A stretch of DNA of 36,369 nucleotides from Oscillospiraceae bacterium (GCA_022791945.1 JAAVZY010000045.1:1-36369); one strand, 5' to 3'; positions 1 to 9,409 are shown, counted from the stretch's first letter. The notes: generated from the letters alone by a model not told the origin. A program made the numbers and translations.

Positions 1-131
1 CATTGCAGATGCAACGTGAGGAGATGAAAACCCAGAGAAAACAAACCAGCAAAGAACAGCAGGAAACCGAGAAGCGGCGTCAGTTTGATTTGAAACAGCA
101 AAAACGAAAAGCGAAGCACAGAGGTCACTGA
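1..131 (+). CDS. C-terminal fragment of a basic, Gln/Lys-rich protein, possibly YjdF (DUF2992) family; truncated by window start
   Basis: Open frame from position 3 (LQMQREEMKTQRKQTSKEQQETEKRRQFDLKQQKRKAKHRGH*) ending TGA 129-131; the 'KQQKRK.KHRGH' ending resembles YjdF-family C-termini from memory. Confidence 0.4.
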   Translation, partial: LQMQREEMKTQRKQTSKEQQETEKRRQFDLKQQKRKAKHRGH

Positions 132-161
132 CCGCATTGTCTTTCAGCTTCCAGCTTATCA

Positions 162-192
162 GGGGGATTTCATCTTTTGGGTGAAATCCCCC
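162..192. terminator. Hairpin between convergent genes, probable terminator
   Basis: GGGGGATTTCA-tcttttggg-TGAAATCCCCC between the 3' ends of two convergent genes; no strong U-tract. Confidence 0.5.
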
Positions 193-246
193 TTGACAAA
201 TGTTCTCCTGGGATTTCTGGTTTGGGTGTGCTTCTAATGCTGGCGT

Positions 247-1002
247 TTATTCGTCTGTCCTGCCGGGATGGCGGTCCCCTTTGCCGGTGTAGCCCCAGCC
301 GTCCAGCCCGGCCCGGCGCATGGCGCCGAACAGACGGTAGCTGAAGCCGGGATCCTGGCGCTCCCGCTCCTGGAGGAATTCCTTGGTTCGCTGGCGGTTG
401 GTGGCCCCGTCTGCCGGACAGCGGCTCTTTACAATGGGCAGCTCCAGCCGTTTGGCGGCGGAAGCGATCTCCCGTTCCGGCACGAAAACCAGCGGGCGGA
501 TCATCGTCAGCCGCTTCCGGGTGAGATAACTCACAGGGGAAAAGCACCCCAGCCGCCCTTCGTTAAACAGGTTCATCACGAAGGTTTCCACCGCATCGTC
601 ATAGTGATGGCCCAAAGCAATCTTCGTGCATCCCAGCTCATTGGCGGCATCATGAAGGGCGCCTCGCCGCATCCGGGAGCAGAGACTGCATGGGTTCTGC
701 TCCTGGAGCACATCAAAAACGATCTCCCCAATCTGGGTGCGCCTGACCACGTAGGGGATGCCCTCCTCCCGGCAGAGATCCTCTATGGGGCCGTAATTGG
801 TTTCCACGCCGCCAAAGCCGGGATCCAAGGTGATGCCGGTGATCTGGAAATCCACCCCCAGGAAGCGCCGGAGCCGGGAGAGCCCCAGCAGAAGGAGCAC
901 CGAATCCTTTCCCCCTGAAACGCCTACCCCGATGCGATCCCCGTCCTGGAGCATATCGAATTCCTGTATCGCCTTACGCATCTTGCCAAGTATTTTCTGC
1001 AT
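247..1002 (-). CDS. TtcA/TilS-like PP-loop ATPase (tRNA 2-thiocytidine biosynthesis-like)
   Basis: PP-loop GVSGGKDSVLLL, 'PCSLCSRMRRGAL', 'ALGHHYDDAVETFVMNL'; start chosen at MQKILGK with AAAGGA about 6 nt upstream. Confidence 0.85.
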   Translation of the reverse strand: MQKILGKMRKAIQEFDMLQDGDRIGVGVSGGKDSVLLLLGLSRLRRFLGVDFQITGITLDPGFGGVETNYGPIEDLCREEGIPYVVRRTQIGEIVFDVLQEQNPCSLCSRMRRGALHDAANELGCTKIALGHHYDDAVETFVMNLFNEGRLGCFSPVSYLTRKRLTMIRPLVFVPEREIASAAKRLELPIVKSRCPADGATNRQRTKEFLQERERQDPGFSYRLFGAMRRAGLDGWGYTGKGDRHPGRTDE

Positions 1003-1030
1003 AAACATTCCTTTCCCTGAACGCTTTTTG

Positions 1031-1553
1031 AGTCTCTGCGTAGTCGAAGAGCAAGACCTCGAAGGGCTCTGCCTCGAGTCTCCGCAGTGCGTTGTTTCAC
1101 AACGCACTTAGGAATTCGGCTTCGCCGAATTCTGAGATGCGCCGCTAGCGGCGCATCGGGGACGCGTCCCCTTGGATTCCCATCTTTTTTGGGGGGTGGG
1201 GACGGGCGCTTGCGCCCGTCCCCCTACCTCGCTGGTACTTCCTGAGTGGTCGATCGCCAGCCTACCCATTTTTTCGTAAAGAAAAAATTCATCCCCATAG
1301 GCGGCGCAGAGACTACGACGCAGAAAGCTTTGAGCGGGGTCTGCTGCGCTCATACCCTCTGCGGCGCAGGGAGTATCCTGCACGCAGGAGGGAGCTTTTT
1401 TCTTTACGAAAAAAGCGTCCTGCGGGAATCAGACTATCTCTGTGGCAGAAAGCCGGAAACTTGACCCCACCCCTAAAAAGCCCTTAAAATTACGGGTTCC
1501 AAGGGGATTTAATCCCCTTGGCGGAGTTTGAGGCAGCGCCTCAAGGTCTTCCG
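1031..1553 (+). repeat. Modular intergenic repeat copy A (forward orientation)
   Basis: Contains CCAAGGGG..CCCCTTGG, GGGGACGGGCGCTTGCGCCCGTCCCC, CCTACCCATTTTTTCGTAAAGAAAAAATTC and GAGCTTTTTTCTTTACGAAAAAAGCG modules shared with copies at 5.7, 7.5, 15.3, 18.9, 23.0, 27.9 and 36.1 kb. Confidence 0.95.
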
Positions 1554-2788
1554 TAGAGAGCATCCAGAGTAGAACGAACCGTCTGTTCCCACAGGAAGAG
1601 GTTTTCAGGGCGGTAAGACACTGTGCTGATATCCTTGAGCACCAGCTCATAGGGGCAGCCGTGACGCTGGCAGGCTTCCACGGTTTCCAGCAGCTCCCGC
1701 CGGATTTCCTCCGGATCCGTTTGGATGGCTACATTGGCCGGATTGGGTTTCCGGGCGTATACATAGCTGCTCCCCAGCTGCTCCGCGCAGGATTCCACGC
1801 TGGCCCAGGGGCTGACCCCGATCTTGCGCATGTTGGGAATCTTTTTCAGCAGGTCGATCTTGTTGTCCAGAGGCTCGCAGCAGCCGTAATAGACCAGCCC
1901 GCACTGATCAAACAGCGCCCGTGAATAGTCCAGATCAAATTCCTGGTGCATGGCCGGGGACACGGACGAGAACATCTGCGCCATGCTCCGGATCCATACG
2001 TCCTTGCGGCGCAGGGGGCCTCCCGCATAATCCGCTGCCGGCAGATCCCGCACCAGCCCGGGGGTGCAGTGAAGAGTGGGCGCTTCGCATTCCAGCACGC
2101 CCAGCTCCTCATACCGCCGGATGGTGTACAGCCCGATTTCGGTAAATTTCCCGATGATCCGATGGATATGCTCCGGACGCTCCGCCATGTCCATCAGCAC
2201 CGACTCCACGCCCCGATACCGGATAATCTGATCCCACGGGGCATAGTAGATTTCCGTTCCCCGGAGGCGCACCGGCAGAATCCCCTCAAGCAGCTCCCCG
2301 GCCAGGGCCAGATTCCGCTGATCCTGCTCCGGATCCCCTGTAATTTCCGGGATGCGGATGCGCTCCACATCCTCCTCGGAAGCCAGCTGATCCTGATATT
2401 TGTGGGAGATGATGTTGTTCCGCCCGTCCAGGGCGATGGTGTCCTCCTCCACAGTGAGGCCGATGCCGGTGCTGCGGATGATTTTCCCCACCGGATAATA
2501 GGCCTCCAGCAGCTGATCACAGGGGAAATGCTTCTGCTGATAGATCCGCCGCCGGAAGAACTGCTCCATCCCCCGTGCGAAGGGATCCTCGCAGCGGAGG
2601 GCAAGCTGCCCGTCAAAATCCATCTCGTGCCAGGGTACCTCGTCGATGAGCACCGGAGGCCGTCCCGCCTCCAGGCTGTTGTTGGCTATCTGCCGGGCAC
2701 GCTTCCTTTCCTGGGCCGGATCCTGTGCGTATTCTGCATATTGGCGTGCCAGCTCCCGCAGTAGCTCCCGTTCCGCTGAGGTAATCAT
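1541..2788 (-). CDS. Uroporphyrinogen decarboxylase family protein (URO-D / corrinoid methyltransferase-like)
   Basis: Length and motifs such as 'YYAPWDQIIRYRGVESVLMDMAERPEHIHRI' and 'YYGCCEPLDNKIDLLKKIPNMRKIGVSPWAS'; start MITSAER with GAGGAGGAAG RBS. Confidence 0.8.
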   Translation of the reverse strand: MITSAERELLRELARQYAEYAQDPAQERKRARQIANNSLEAGRPPVLIDEVPWHEMDFDGQLALRCEDPFARGMEQFFRRRIYQQKHFPCDQLLEAYYPVGKIIRSTGIGLTVEEDTIALDGRNNIISHKYQDQLASEEDVERIRIPEITGDPEQDQRNLALAGELLEGILPVRLRGTEIYYAPWDQIIRYRGVESVLMDMAERPEHIHRIIGKFTEIGLYTIRRYEELGVLECEAPTLHCTPGLVRDLPAADYAGGPLRRKDVWIRSMAQMFSSVSPAMHQEFDLDYSRALFDQCGLVYYGCCEPLDNKIDLLKKIPNMRKIGVSPWASVESCAEQLGSSYVYARKPNPANVAIQTDPEEIRRELLETVEACQRHGCPYELVLKDISTVSYRPENLFLWEQTVRSTLDALYGRP

Positions 2789-2857
2789 ACCGCTTCCTCC
2801 TCGTAAATCCTGAAATCCTTTTGCACCTTTCCGAACAGCCCCGGAGCGCAAAAAGCC

Positions 2858-4129
2858 CTATTTTGCAACAGGCGCGACAGCCGCCGCAGCCCTGACCTCC
2901 ACTTCCTTCAAGGGCAGACCGACGCCCTGGGCAATCCGGCGCACGTCGTCAAATTCGGGCTTGCAGCGGGTGACTCCATAGCCTTCGCTGATCTTCACCC
3001 GCAAAGGGCCGTAGTCGGTTTCTGTCTCCACCCAGCGGGAGCGGAGCACCATCCGGGAGCAGAGCCGCCGCCGGACGCCGATGGTGGTGGTATGGGTCAG
3101 GAGCAGTTCGCCAAATTCCCGGCTCCGTTCCGGCGCGCAAAGGCAGGTGAGCATCACTGCCGGACGTCCCTTTTTCATTCCAATTGGCGTGGTAAACACG
3201 TCCAGAGCGCCCTTTTCCAGCAGCAGCTCCATTGCGTAGCCAATGGCTTCTCCGGTCATATCGTCTAGGTTGCAGGAAAGCTCCGTCACCTGATTGGTGA
3301 AGCCGTCCTCTCCGGCGCTCTCCCCCCAGAAGGCCCGGAGGCAGTTGGCTGCGGAAAGCTCTCTGGCGCCCATGCCGCAGCCAATTTTCGCCACCTGCAT
3401 CAGGGGCTGACTGCCGAATTCCCCGCCGAAATATTTCAGCAAGGCCGCTCCGGTGGGCGTGCAGAGCTCGCAGTCCACCGGGCCTCCTGCCGAGGGGATT
3501 CCCTCCAGGAGCAGAGCGGTGGCCGGCGCCGGAACCGGAAGAAGCCCGTGCGCGCACTTCACCATGCCGCCCCCCACCCGCACCGGGGAAACCACGATCC
3601 GCTCCGGTTTCAGCAGGTGAAGCAGAAGACAGCAGGCGGTCACGTCCGCCACCGCGTCCAGCGCCCCCACCTCAAGAAAATGAACCTCTTCCACCGGACG
3701 GCCGTGAACCTGGGCCTCCGCCTCGGCAATGAGCCGGTAAACCGCCTTGGCGTCCATCCGAACCTCCTCCGGAAGCCGGAGGCCGTCGATCAGCTGGCAG
3801 ATGGAGCCGTAAGCCGCGTGAGCGTGCTCATGGGGGTGGGAATGGTCATGATCATGCAGATGTTCATGATGATGGTGTTCGTGACCGTGGTCATGGTCAT
3901 GATGATGTTCACAGCCCTCCTCCTGTCCGTGGATCCGGACAGAAACGCGGGTGCCGCCGATGCCGCATCGCTGGGCGGGCAGTGCTTCCATGACAGCTCC
4001 GGGAATCCCGGCTTCGTTCATCTGGCGGAGGAAACCCTCCTGATCCGGCAAAAGCTCCAGCAGTGCGGCGGTCAGCATATCCCCCGCCGCGCCCATGGCA
4101 CATTCCAAATACAATGTTTTCAACGTCAT
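2858..4129 (-). CDS. larC: Nickel pincer cofactor biosynthesis protein LarC (single continuous ORF)
   Basis: MTLKTLYLECAMGAAGDMLTAALLEL, His-rich linker, VHFLEVGALDAVADVTACCLLL, ELSCNLDDMTGEAIGYAMELL. Confidence 0.92.
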   Translation of the reverse strand: MTLKTLYLECAMGAAGDMLTAALLELLPDQEGFLRQMNEAGIPGAVMEALPAQRCGIGGTRVSVRIHGQEEGCEHHHDHDHGHEHHHHEHLHDHDHSHPHEHAHAAYGSICQLIDGLRLPEEVRMDAKAVYRLIAEAEAQVHGRPVEEVHFLEVGALDAVADVTACCLLLHLLKPERIVVSPVRVGGGMVKCAHGLLPVPAPATALLLEGIPSAGGPVDCELCTPTGAALLKYFGGEFGSQPLMQVAKIGCGMGARELSAANCLRAFWGESAGEDGFTNQVTELSCNLDDMTGEAIGYAMELLLEKGALDVFTTPIGMKKGRPAVMLTCLCAPERSREFGELLLTHTTTIGVRRRLCSRMVLRSRWVETETDYGPLRVKISEGYGVTRCKPEFDDVRRIAQGVGLPLKEVEVRAAAAVAPVAK

Positions 4130-4181
4130 CGTTCCTTTCCTTCAGGTTCGGCTCCTCCGCTTTTTATGAAGTTGTGTGCAT

Positions 4182-4287
4182 AACGGGAAAGACCACGAGG
4201 CTCTGCCTCGAGTCTCCGCAGTGCGTTGTTTCACAACGCACCGCAGAGCGCGAGACAGCGTCTCGCGGCCTTCCTTCCCGCTGCGTA
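4182..4287. repeat. Modular intergenic repeat copy B (short form: end hairpins only)
   Basis: AAAGACCACGAGGCTCTGCCTCGAG...GTGCGTTGTTTCACAACGCAC...GCGAGACAGCGTCTCGCGGCC; same modules as the ends of copies A and C. Confidence 0.85.
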
Positions 4288-4304
4288 CACTCTGGCGGGG
4301 TGTT

Positions 4305-5585
4305 TTATTTCTGTGTGTCCTCTGGTTTTGGGGGGTGGTTCTGTTTTAGGAGGCTGTCGTACTTGCCGTTTAGTTCTCCGGATATGGCGGCCTTGCGGGC
4401 CATCCGCATTTCCTGCTTCCGGGAGGGCTTTTTCCCCTGGTAGACGGATGCCGCCAGCAGAGAGGTGGCCGGAATGGTAAAGAGAATCCCCAAGCTCCCC
4501 ACCACGGCCTGGAGCACCTCCACCACAATCATTTCCCGGTTGAACAGGGAAAGCAGCGATTCCGCGCTGGAGGCCAGCAGGAGCACTGTGGAAAGAGAGC
4601 TGCCGATGTAAGCCAAAATCAGGGTGTTGGCCATGGTGCACATCATATCCCGGCCGATATGAAAACCGGATTTGACCAGTTCGCCAAAGCCGATCCGGCC
4701 CTGAGAATGCTCCGCTACCTCCTGAAGGGAGGACGCCAGGGACATGGACACGTCCATAGTCGCACCCATAGCGCCCACCAGGATTGCCCCAAAGATGATT
4801 GCCCGGAGATCCAAGGCGGCGCCCTCCAGCATGGTCAGATAGATTGACTGCTCGTCCACCATACCGGTAAGATGGAGGATGCGATCCATGAGCAAGGTGA
4901 GCAGCCCGGTAAAGGCCAGACCGCCCAGGCATCCCGCTCCGGCGCAGAGGGACTTGCGGCTGGCCCCGCTGACAATCAGCAGGGTCATAGTGGTGACGAA
5001 TACGCAGATGATCGCCGACCAGAGGTAGACGTTCCGCCCCGCAAGGATGGCGGGGATAAACACCGCGAACACTGCCAGACAGGTAAACACAAGGGAGACA
5101 ATGGTGTTGACGCCCTTGATTCTGCCGAAGAGGAGCAGCATGACGAAAAAGAAGGCCACCAGCCCAATCAGCGCCCCGCTTCGATGGTATTCCATGAAAT
5201 ACCAGGCTTGCTGCCCGTCCCCCATGTCGGTAAAGCTCAGCACAATCCGATCCCCGGCGGAAACCCGATCCGGCATGGCCGCCAGCATGGAGTCCAGCTG
5301 CTGATAGCCGGTAACGGTAGTGCCCTTCAGCTCGCCGTTGGTGAGTCTGGCCCGAAAGGCGATCGTCTCGGTATAAACCTCCCCCGCCTCTCCGCTGAGA
5401 GTGTAGGTCTGTGTCTGGATGTCCAGTATCTCCCGTACCACCGCCGTGCAGGTCAGTTCCCCGCTGGAATAGACCCTGGGACGGTAGCTGGCGCTCCGGT
5501 TTCCAACCAGCAGAAAGACAACGGAGAGCACTACGGTGCAAAGATAGACTATCAGCTCCCGCCGGTTCTTTTTTGCATCACCCAT
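4305..5585 (-). CDS. YibE/F family membrane protein
   Basis: Multi-TM protein with YibE/F-like regions (GALDLRAIIFGAILVGAMGATMDVSMSLASSLQEV; TMANTLILAYIGSSLSTVLLL); start MGDAKKNRRE. Confidence 0.85.
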   Translation of the reverse strand: MGDAKKNRRELIVYLCTVVLSVVFLLVGNRSASYRPRVYSSGELTCTAVVREILDIQTQTYTLSGEAGEVYTETIAFRARLTNGELKGTTVTGYQQLDSMLAAMPDRVSAGDRIVLSFTDMGDGQQAWYFMEYHRSGALIGLVAFFFVMLLLFGRIKGVNTIVSLVFTCLAVFAVFIPAILAGRNVYLWSAIICVFVTTMTLLIVSGASRKSLCAGAGCLGGLAFTGLLTLLMDRILHLTGMVDEQSIYLTMLEGAALDLRAIIFGAILVGAMGATMDVSMSLASSLQEVAEHSQGRIGFGELVKSGFHIGRDMMCTMANTLILAYIGSSLSTVLLLASSAESLLSLFNREMIVVEVLQAVVGSLGILFTIPATSLLAASVYQGKKPSRKQEMRMARKAAISGELNGKYDSLLKQNHPPKPEDTQK

Positions 5586-5680
5586 GCAGGACGGCGCTCC
5601 CTTCTTCGTTGGACTTGCATTTCTATTGTACCTTCCCCGGCCCCACAAGTCAACCGCCCTGGACATTCTCCAAAGGCAGC

Positions 5681-6220
5681 CTGTACGACAGCGGGAAGGA
5701 AGGCCGCGAGACGCTGTCTCGCGCTCTGCGGTGCGTCGTTTCACGACGCACCTAGAAATTCGGCGAAGCCGAATTCTGAGATGCGCCGCTAGCGGCGCAT
5801 CGTGGACGCGTCCCTTTGGAATCCCGTCTTTTTAAGGGCTTTTTTAAGGGCGGAAAAGGGGTGGGTCAAGTCTGTACAGACTTCCCTCTCTCTGCCACGC
5901 AGAGAGTCTGATTCCCGCGGGACGCTTTTTTCGTAAAGAAAAAAGCTCCCTTGTGGGTGCGGGGTACTTCCTGTGCCGCAGAGGGTGCACGCAACAGAGC
6001 ACGCTCGAGACTTTCTGCGTCGCACCCTCTGCGCCGCCTGCTGGGCTGAATTTTTTCTTTACGAAAAAATGGGTAGGCGGGCGATCGTCCACGAAAAGAG
6101 TACCAGCGAGGTAGGGGGACGGGCGCAAGCGCCCGTCCCCACCCCCAAAAGACGGGAATCCAAGGGGACGAGTCCCCTTGGCAGGTGCTCGAGGGCAGCG
6201 CCCTCGAGGTCTTCCCCGTT
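5681..6220 (-). repeat. Modular intergenic repeat copy C (reverse orientation)
   Basis: Reverse complement of the copy A module order, including AAGTCTGTACAGACTT and both TTTTTTC-loop-GAAAAAA hairpins. Confidence 0.95.
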
Positions 6221-6306
6221 TGTGCGCTGTTCAATATTCCTGCCTGGGGGCATCATACCGGGACAGGGCTGTGCATACAATACAAACAACGGATTGCCCG
6301 GAAAGG

Positions 6307-7518
6307 ATGAATCGAGCTATGAAGAAGCTGAAAAAGCGATTGGGGAGCGTGCTTTCCATCCTGCTGCTGACCGGCCTGCTGGCAGGTGCGCCGCTCTCCG
6401 CCAGCGAGCCGGGGCCGGAGCCGGAGAGCCTGCCAGCCAATGCCCAGGAAACCGCAGGGCCTTCGATTTCCGCAAAGTCCGGTCTGCTGATGGACTGCAC
6501 TACCGGCGCGGTTCTCTATGAGAAAAATCCCCACGAGGCCATGCCTCCGGCCTCCATCACCAAGATCATGACCATGCTGCTGGTGATGGAAGCCCTCGAA
6601 GACGGTACCCTGACCATGGATGAGCAGGTGACTGCCAGCGCGCACGCGGCTTCCATGGGCGGCACGCAGATCTGGCTCCGGGAAGGGGAACAGATGACCG
6701 TGCGGGATCTGCTCAAGGCGACAGCCGTAGCCTCCGCCAATGATGCGGCCATGGCCCTGGCGGAGCATGTGGGCGGCAGCGAAGAAGCCTTTGTGGCCCG
6801 GATGAACAGCCGGGCGGCAGAGCTGGGAATGGCGGACACCAAGTTCTGCAATCCCACCGGGCTGGATGCGGAAGGCCATGTTTCTTCCGCCTATGATATT
6901 GCGCTGATGTCCAGAGAGCTTTTAAGCCATCCGGAGATCCGGGAATTCACCTCTATCTGGATGGATTCCCTCAGGGAAGGAAAAACAGAGCTGGTAAACA
7001 CCAACAAGCTGGTGCGGTTTTATCAGGGCTGCACCGGGCTCAAGACCGGCACCACAGACGGCGCGGGCTCCTGCGTCAGCGTCTCCGCCACAAGGGAGGA
7101 TATGAGCCTGATCTCGGTAGTCATGGGATGCGCCACCTCCAAGGAGCGGTTCGGCAGCGCGCGCCAGCTTTTGGACTATGGGTTCGGCACCTTTACGATG
7201 TACCGCACCGGCGTATCCAGCGACAGCCTGGCGCCGGTAAAGGTTGTGGGCGGCGTGGAGCCTGTGGTGGAGGTGGAAACCGACGCCGGAGGATTGATCA
7301 TCCTCCGGAAGGGAACTGAGCAGTCCGTCCTGGAGGAGATGCAGGTGCTTCCGGAGGTAGAAGCCCCGGTCGAAGCAGGTCAGGTCCTGGGACAGATCCG
7401 CCTTTCCATCGACGGAGAGGAGCTGGCCGTTTTCCAGGTACGGGCCCGCGCCTCTGTAGAGCGCCTCACCTGGCAGCGCTCCTTCGCCGATCTCTTCCTC
7501 CGCATGGTCGCCTTATAG
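6307..7518 (+). CDS. D-alanyl-D-alanine carboxypeptidase (penicillin-binding protein 5/DacF-like)
   Basis: Signal peptide, SxxK in PPASITKIMTMLLVMEAL, SAN in AVASANDAAMAL, KTG in GLKTGTTDGAGSC. Confidence 0.95.
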   Translation: MNRAMKKLKKRLGSVLSILLLTGLLAGAPLSASEPGPEPESLPANAQETAGPSISAKSGLLMDCTTGAVLYEKNPHEAMPPASITKIMTMLLVMEALEDGTLTMDEQVTASAHAASMGGTQIWLREGEQMTVRDLLKATAVASANDAAMALAEHVGGSEEAFVARMNSRAAELGMADTKFCNPTGLDAEGHVSSAYDIALMSRELLSHPEIREFTSIWMDSLREGKTELVNTNKLVRFYQGCTGLKTGTTDGAGSCVSVSATREDMSLISVVMGCATSKERFGSARQLLDYGFGTFTMYRTGVSSDSLAPVKVVGGVEPVVEVETDAGGLIILRKGTEQSVLEEMQVLPEVEAPVEAGQVLGQIRLSIDGEELAVFQVRARASVERLTWQRSFADLFLRMVAL

Positions 7519-8077
7519 GGGCAGAGAAAGGCCGCGAGAGCTCTGCTCTCGCACTCTCGCCAAGGGGATTAAATCCCCTTGGAACCCGTAATTTTTGAAG
7601 GGCTTTTGAAGGGCGGAAAAGGGGTGGGGTCAAGTCTGTACAGACTTCCGGATTTCTGCCACGCAGAGGGTCTGATTCCCGCAAGCCGCTTTTTTCGTAA
7701 AGAAAAAAAGCTCCCGCCTGCGTGCGTAATACTCCCTGTGCCGCAGAGGGTATGAGCGCAGCAGAATACGCTCGAAACTTTCTGCGTCGCAGACCCTGCC
7801 CCGCTCGTAGGGCTGAATTTTTTCTTTACGAAAAAATGGGTAGGCGGGCGATCGTCCCTGCGGAAAATATCAGCGAGGCAGGGAGTACCAGCGAGGTAGG
7901 GGGACGGGCGCCAGCGCCCGTCCCCACCCCAAAAAGACGGGATTCCAAAGGGACGCGTCCCCGATGCGCCGCTAGCGGCGCATCTCAGAATTCGGCGAAG
8001 CCGAATTCCTAAGTGCGTTGTGAAACAACGCACTGCGGAGACTCGAGGTCTTAATCGCAGAGATATCCCAGGCTTTC
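7519..8077 (-). repeat. Modular intergenic repeat copy D (reverse orientation)
   Basis: Full module set; the right end GAAAGCCTGGGATATCTCTGCG (reverse strand) follows the lepB stop TAG. Confidence 0.95.
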
Positions 8078-8617
8078 CTATTGGAGCCACTCAATACGAG
8101 GATAGTATTTCAGCGCTGCCTTTCCCACGATACTGGTTCGGGAGACATAGGGATTTTCCCAATAGCGGGAATCGTAGGAATCCAGCCGATTGTCACCCAT
8201 CATAAAATAACAGCCCTCCGGCACCTGGAAAGGGCCGAAGTCCGCCGCAAAAGACGGCAGCGCCTCTTCCTCCGGCTTCCGGTAAGGCTCCTCCAGCGCA
8301 GCCCCATCCACATAAACAGTCCCCCCTATCCCCTCCACGGTTTCCCCCGGAAGACCAATCACCCGCTTGATCAGCAGGCCCGAGCCGCCCTCCGTGGAGC
8401 GAAAAACAATAATATCTCCCCGCTGGGGTCCCTCCCGCAGGTAGGCCAGCCGGTTCACCAAAAGCCGGTCATGGATCATCAGGGTATTTTCCATGGAGCC
8501 AGAGGGGATCTGTGCGTTTACCACAAAAAACGCATTGACAATCACCACCATGAGCACAGCGGCCAGGATGGTCTTTGCCCAGCTCAGAACCTCTTTTTTG
8601 ACCTGCCTTTTATCCAT
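8078..8617 (-). CDS. lepB: Signal peptidase I
   Basis: QIPSGSMENTLMIHDRLLVNRLAY, RGDIIVFR, KRVIGLPGETVE, YFMMGDNRLDSYDSRYW. Confidence 0.96.
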   Translation of the reverse strand: MDKRQVKKEVLSWAKTILAAVLMVVIVNAFFVVNAQIPSGSMENTLMIHDRLLVNRLAYLREGPQRGDIIVFRSTEGGSGLLIKRVIGLPGETVEGIGGTVYVDGAALEEPYRKPEEEALPSFAADFGPFQVPEGCYFMMGDNRLDSYDSRYWENPYVSRTSIVGKAALKYYPRIEWLQ

Positions 8618-8681
8618 AAACGCTTATCCTTTCCGCAGATAGAGAAAATCCAAGCGGAGCCCCCGACAAAGCGCCCCCTCG

Positions 8682-9098
8682 TCAGCTCCGCTTCCGGAAT
8701 ACAATCCACTTGGAAATAACATAATTGAGAATGATCACCACAATATTGGAGAGTACTTTTATTACAAGATCATTGAAGCCCAGCCGCTGGGCGAACAGAT
8801 ACATCATTCCTATATCCAGCAGGCCGGAGAAAACCCTCCCGCCAAAGAAAGCTCCTGCCTCCAGCAGGAGCTGCTTTGCTGTGGAGGCCTTGCTTTGAAA
8901 CACCCACCGCCGGTTGGTCAGGTAGGCGAAAATCACTGAAATAACCCAGGCGACAGCAGTGGAGAAGGTTACATCCAGGGAAAGCCCCCGGGCCAGCAGG
9001 ACATAGGCAATAATATTGATCAGGGTTGTCAGGCCGCCGAAAATCAGATAGAGCAATGCCTCCCGATATTTCTGCAGGAGCGCCAGGAGCTTGTCCAT
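8682..9098 (-). CDS. GtrA family membrane protein
   Basis: YLIFGGLTTLINIIAYVLL ... VAWVISVIFAYLTNRRWVF ... VLSNIVVIILNYVISKWIVFR. Confidence 0.92.
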   Translation of the reverse strand: MDKLLALLQKYREALLYLIFGGLTTLINIIAYVLLARGLSLDVTFSTAVAWVISVIFAYLTNRRWVFQSKASTAKQLLLEAGAFFGGRVFSGLLDIGMMYLFAQRLGFNDLVIKVLSNIVVIILNYVISKWIVFRKRS

Positions 9099-9146
9099 GA
9101 AGAACCATTCCTTTCACGGCAGAACCGCAATTTCACCAAAAGTAAG

Positions 9147-9173
9147 AGCCCGAAGCATCTGCTCCGGGCTCTG
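9147..9173 (-). terminator. Probable terminator of the tRNA operon
   Basis: GAGCCCGAAGCATCTGCTCCGGGCTC hairpin followed (minus strand) by TTACTTTTGG. Confidence 0.5.
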
Positions 9174-9175
9174 CC

Positions 9176-9261
9176 TGGTGGGAGATGATGGATTCGAACC
9201 ATCGAAGCTGAAAAGCAACAGATTTACAGTCTGCCCCCTTTGGCCACTCGGGAAATCTCCC
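9176..9261 (-). tRNA. tRNA-Tyr (GTA)
   Basis: GGGAGAT/ATCTCCC acceptor, GACTGTAAATCTG anticodon arm, GGTTCGAATCC T-arm, encoded ACCA. Confidence 0.96.
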
Positions 9262-9300
9262 CCATTGCTTGAGATATGCTTGGCAGACGTTGGGTAACCT

Positions 9301-9376
9301 TGGAGCTGGTGGACGGATTCGAACCCCCGACCTGCTGATTACAAATCAGCTGCTCTACCAGCTGAGCTACACCAGC
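9301..9376 (-). tRNA. tRNA-Thr (TGT)
   Basis: GCTGGTG/CACCAGC acceptor, CTGATTTGTAATCAG anticodon arm, GGGGGTTCGAATCC T-arm, encoded CCA. Confidence 0.96.
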
Positions 9377-9409
9377 ATTTTTCTGCGCCGTAACCTCAAG
9401 TGCTTGTTT

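Noticed and set aside
247-1002. LarE (PP-loop enzyme of nickel-pincer cofactor synthesis) given nearby larC
   Set aside because: Motifs (SGGKDSVLLLLGLSRLRRF, CSLCSRMRRGAL, GHHYDDAVETF) fit TtcA-like tRNA thiolases rather than LarE.
4231-5541. 436-aa minus-strand ORF overlapping the YibE/F gene in another frame
   Set aside because: Out-of-frame shadow of yibE, with composition typical of a shadow frame.
5789-6289. Multiple short ORFs called inside repeat copies as candidate genes
   Set aside because: Both strands are open simultaneously, there are no convincing RBSs, and the frames run through hairpins; listed only as a hypothesis to test.
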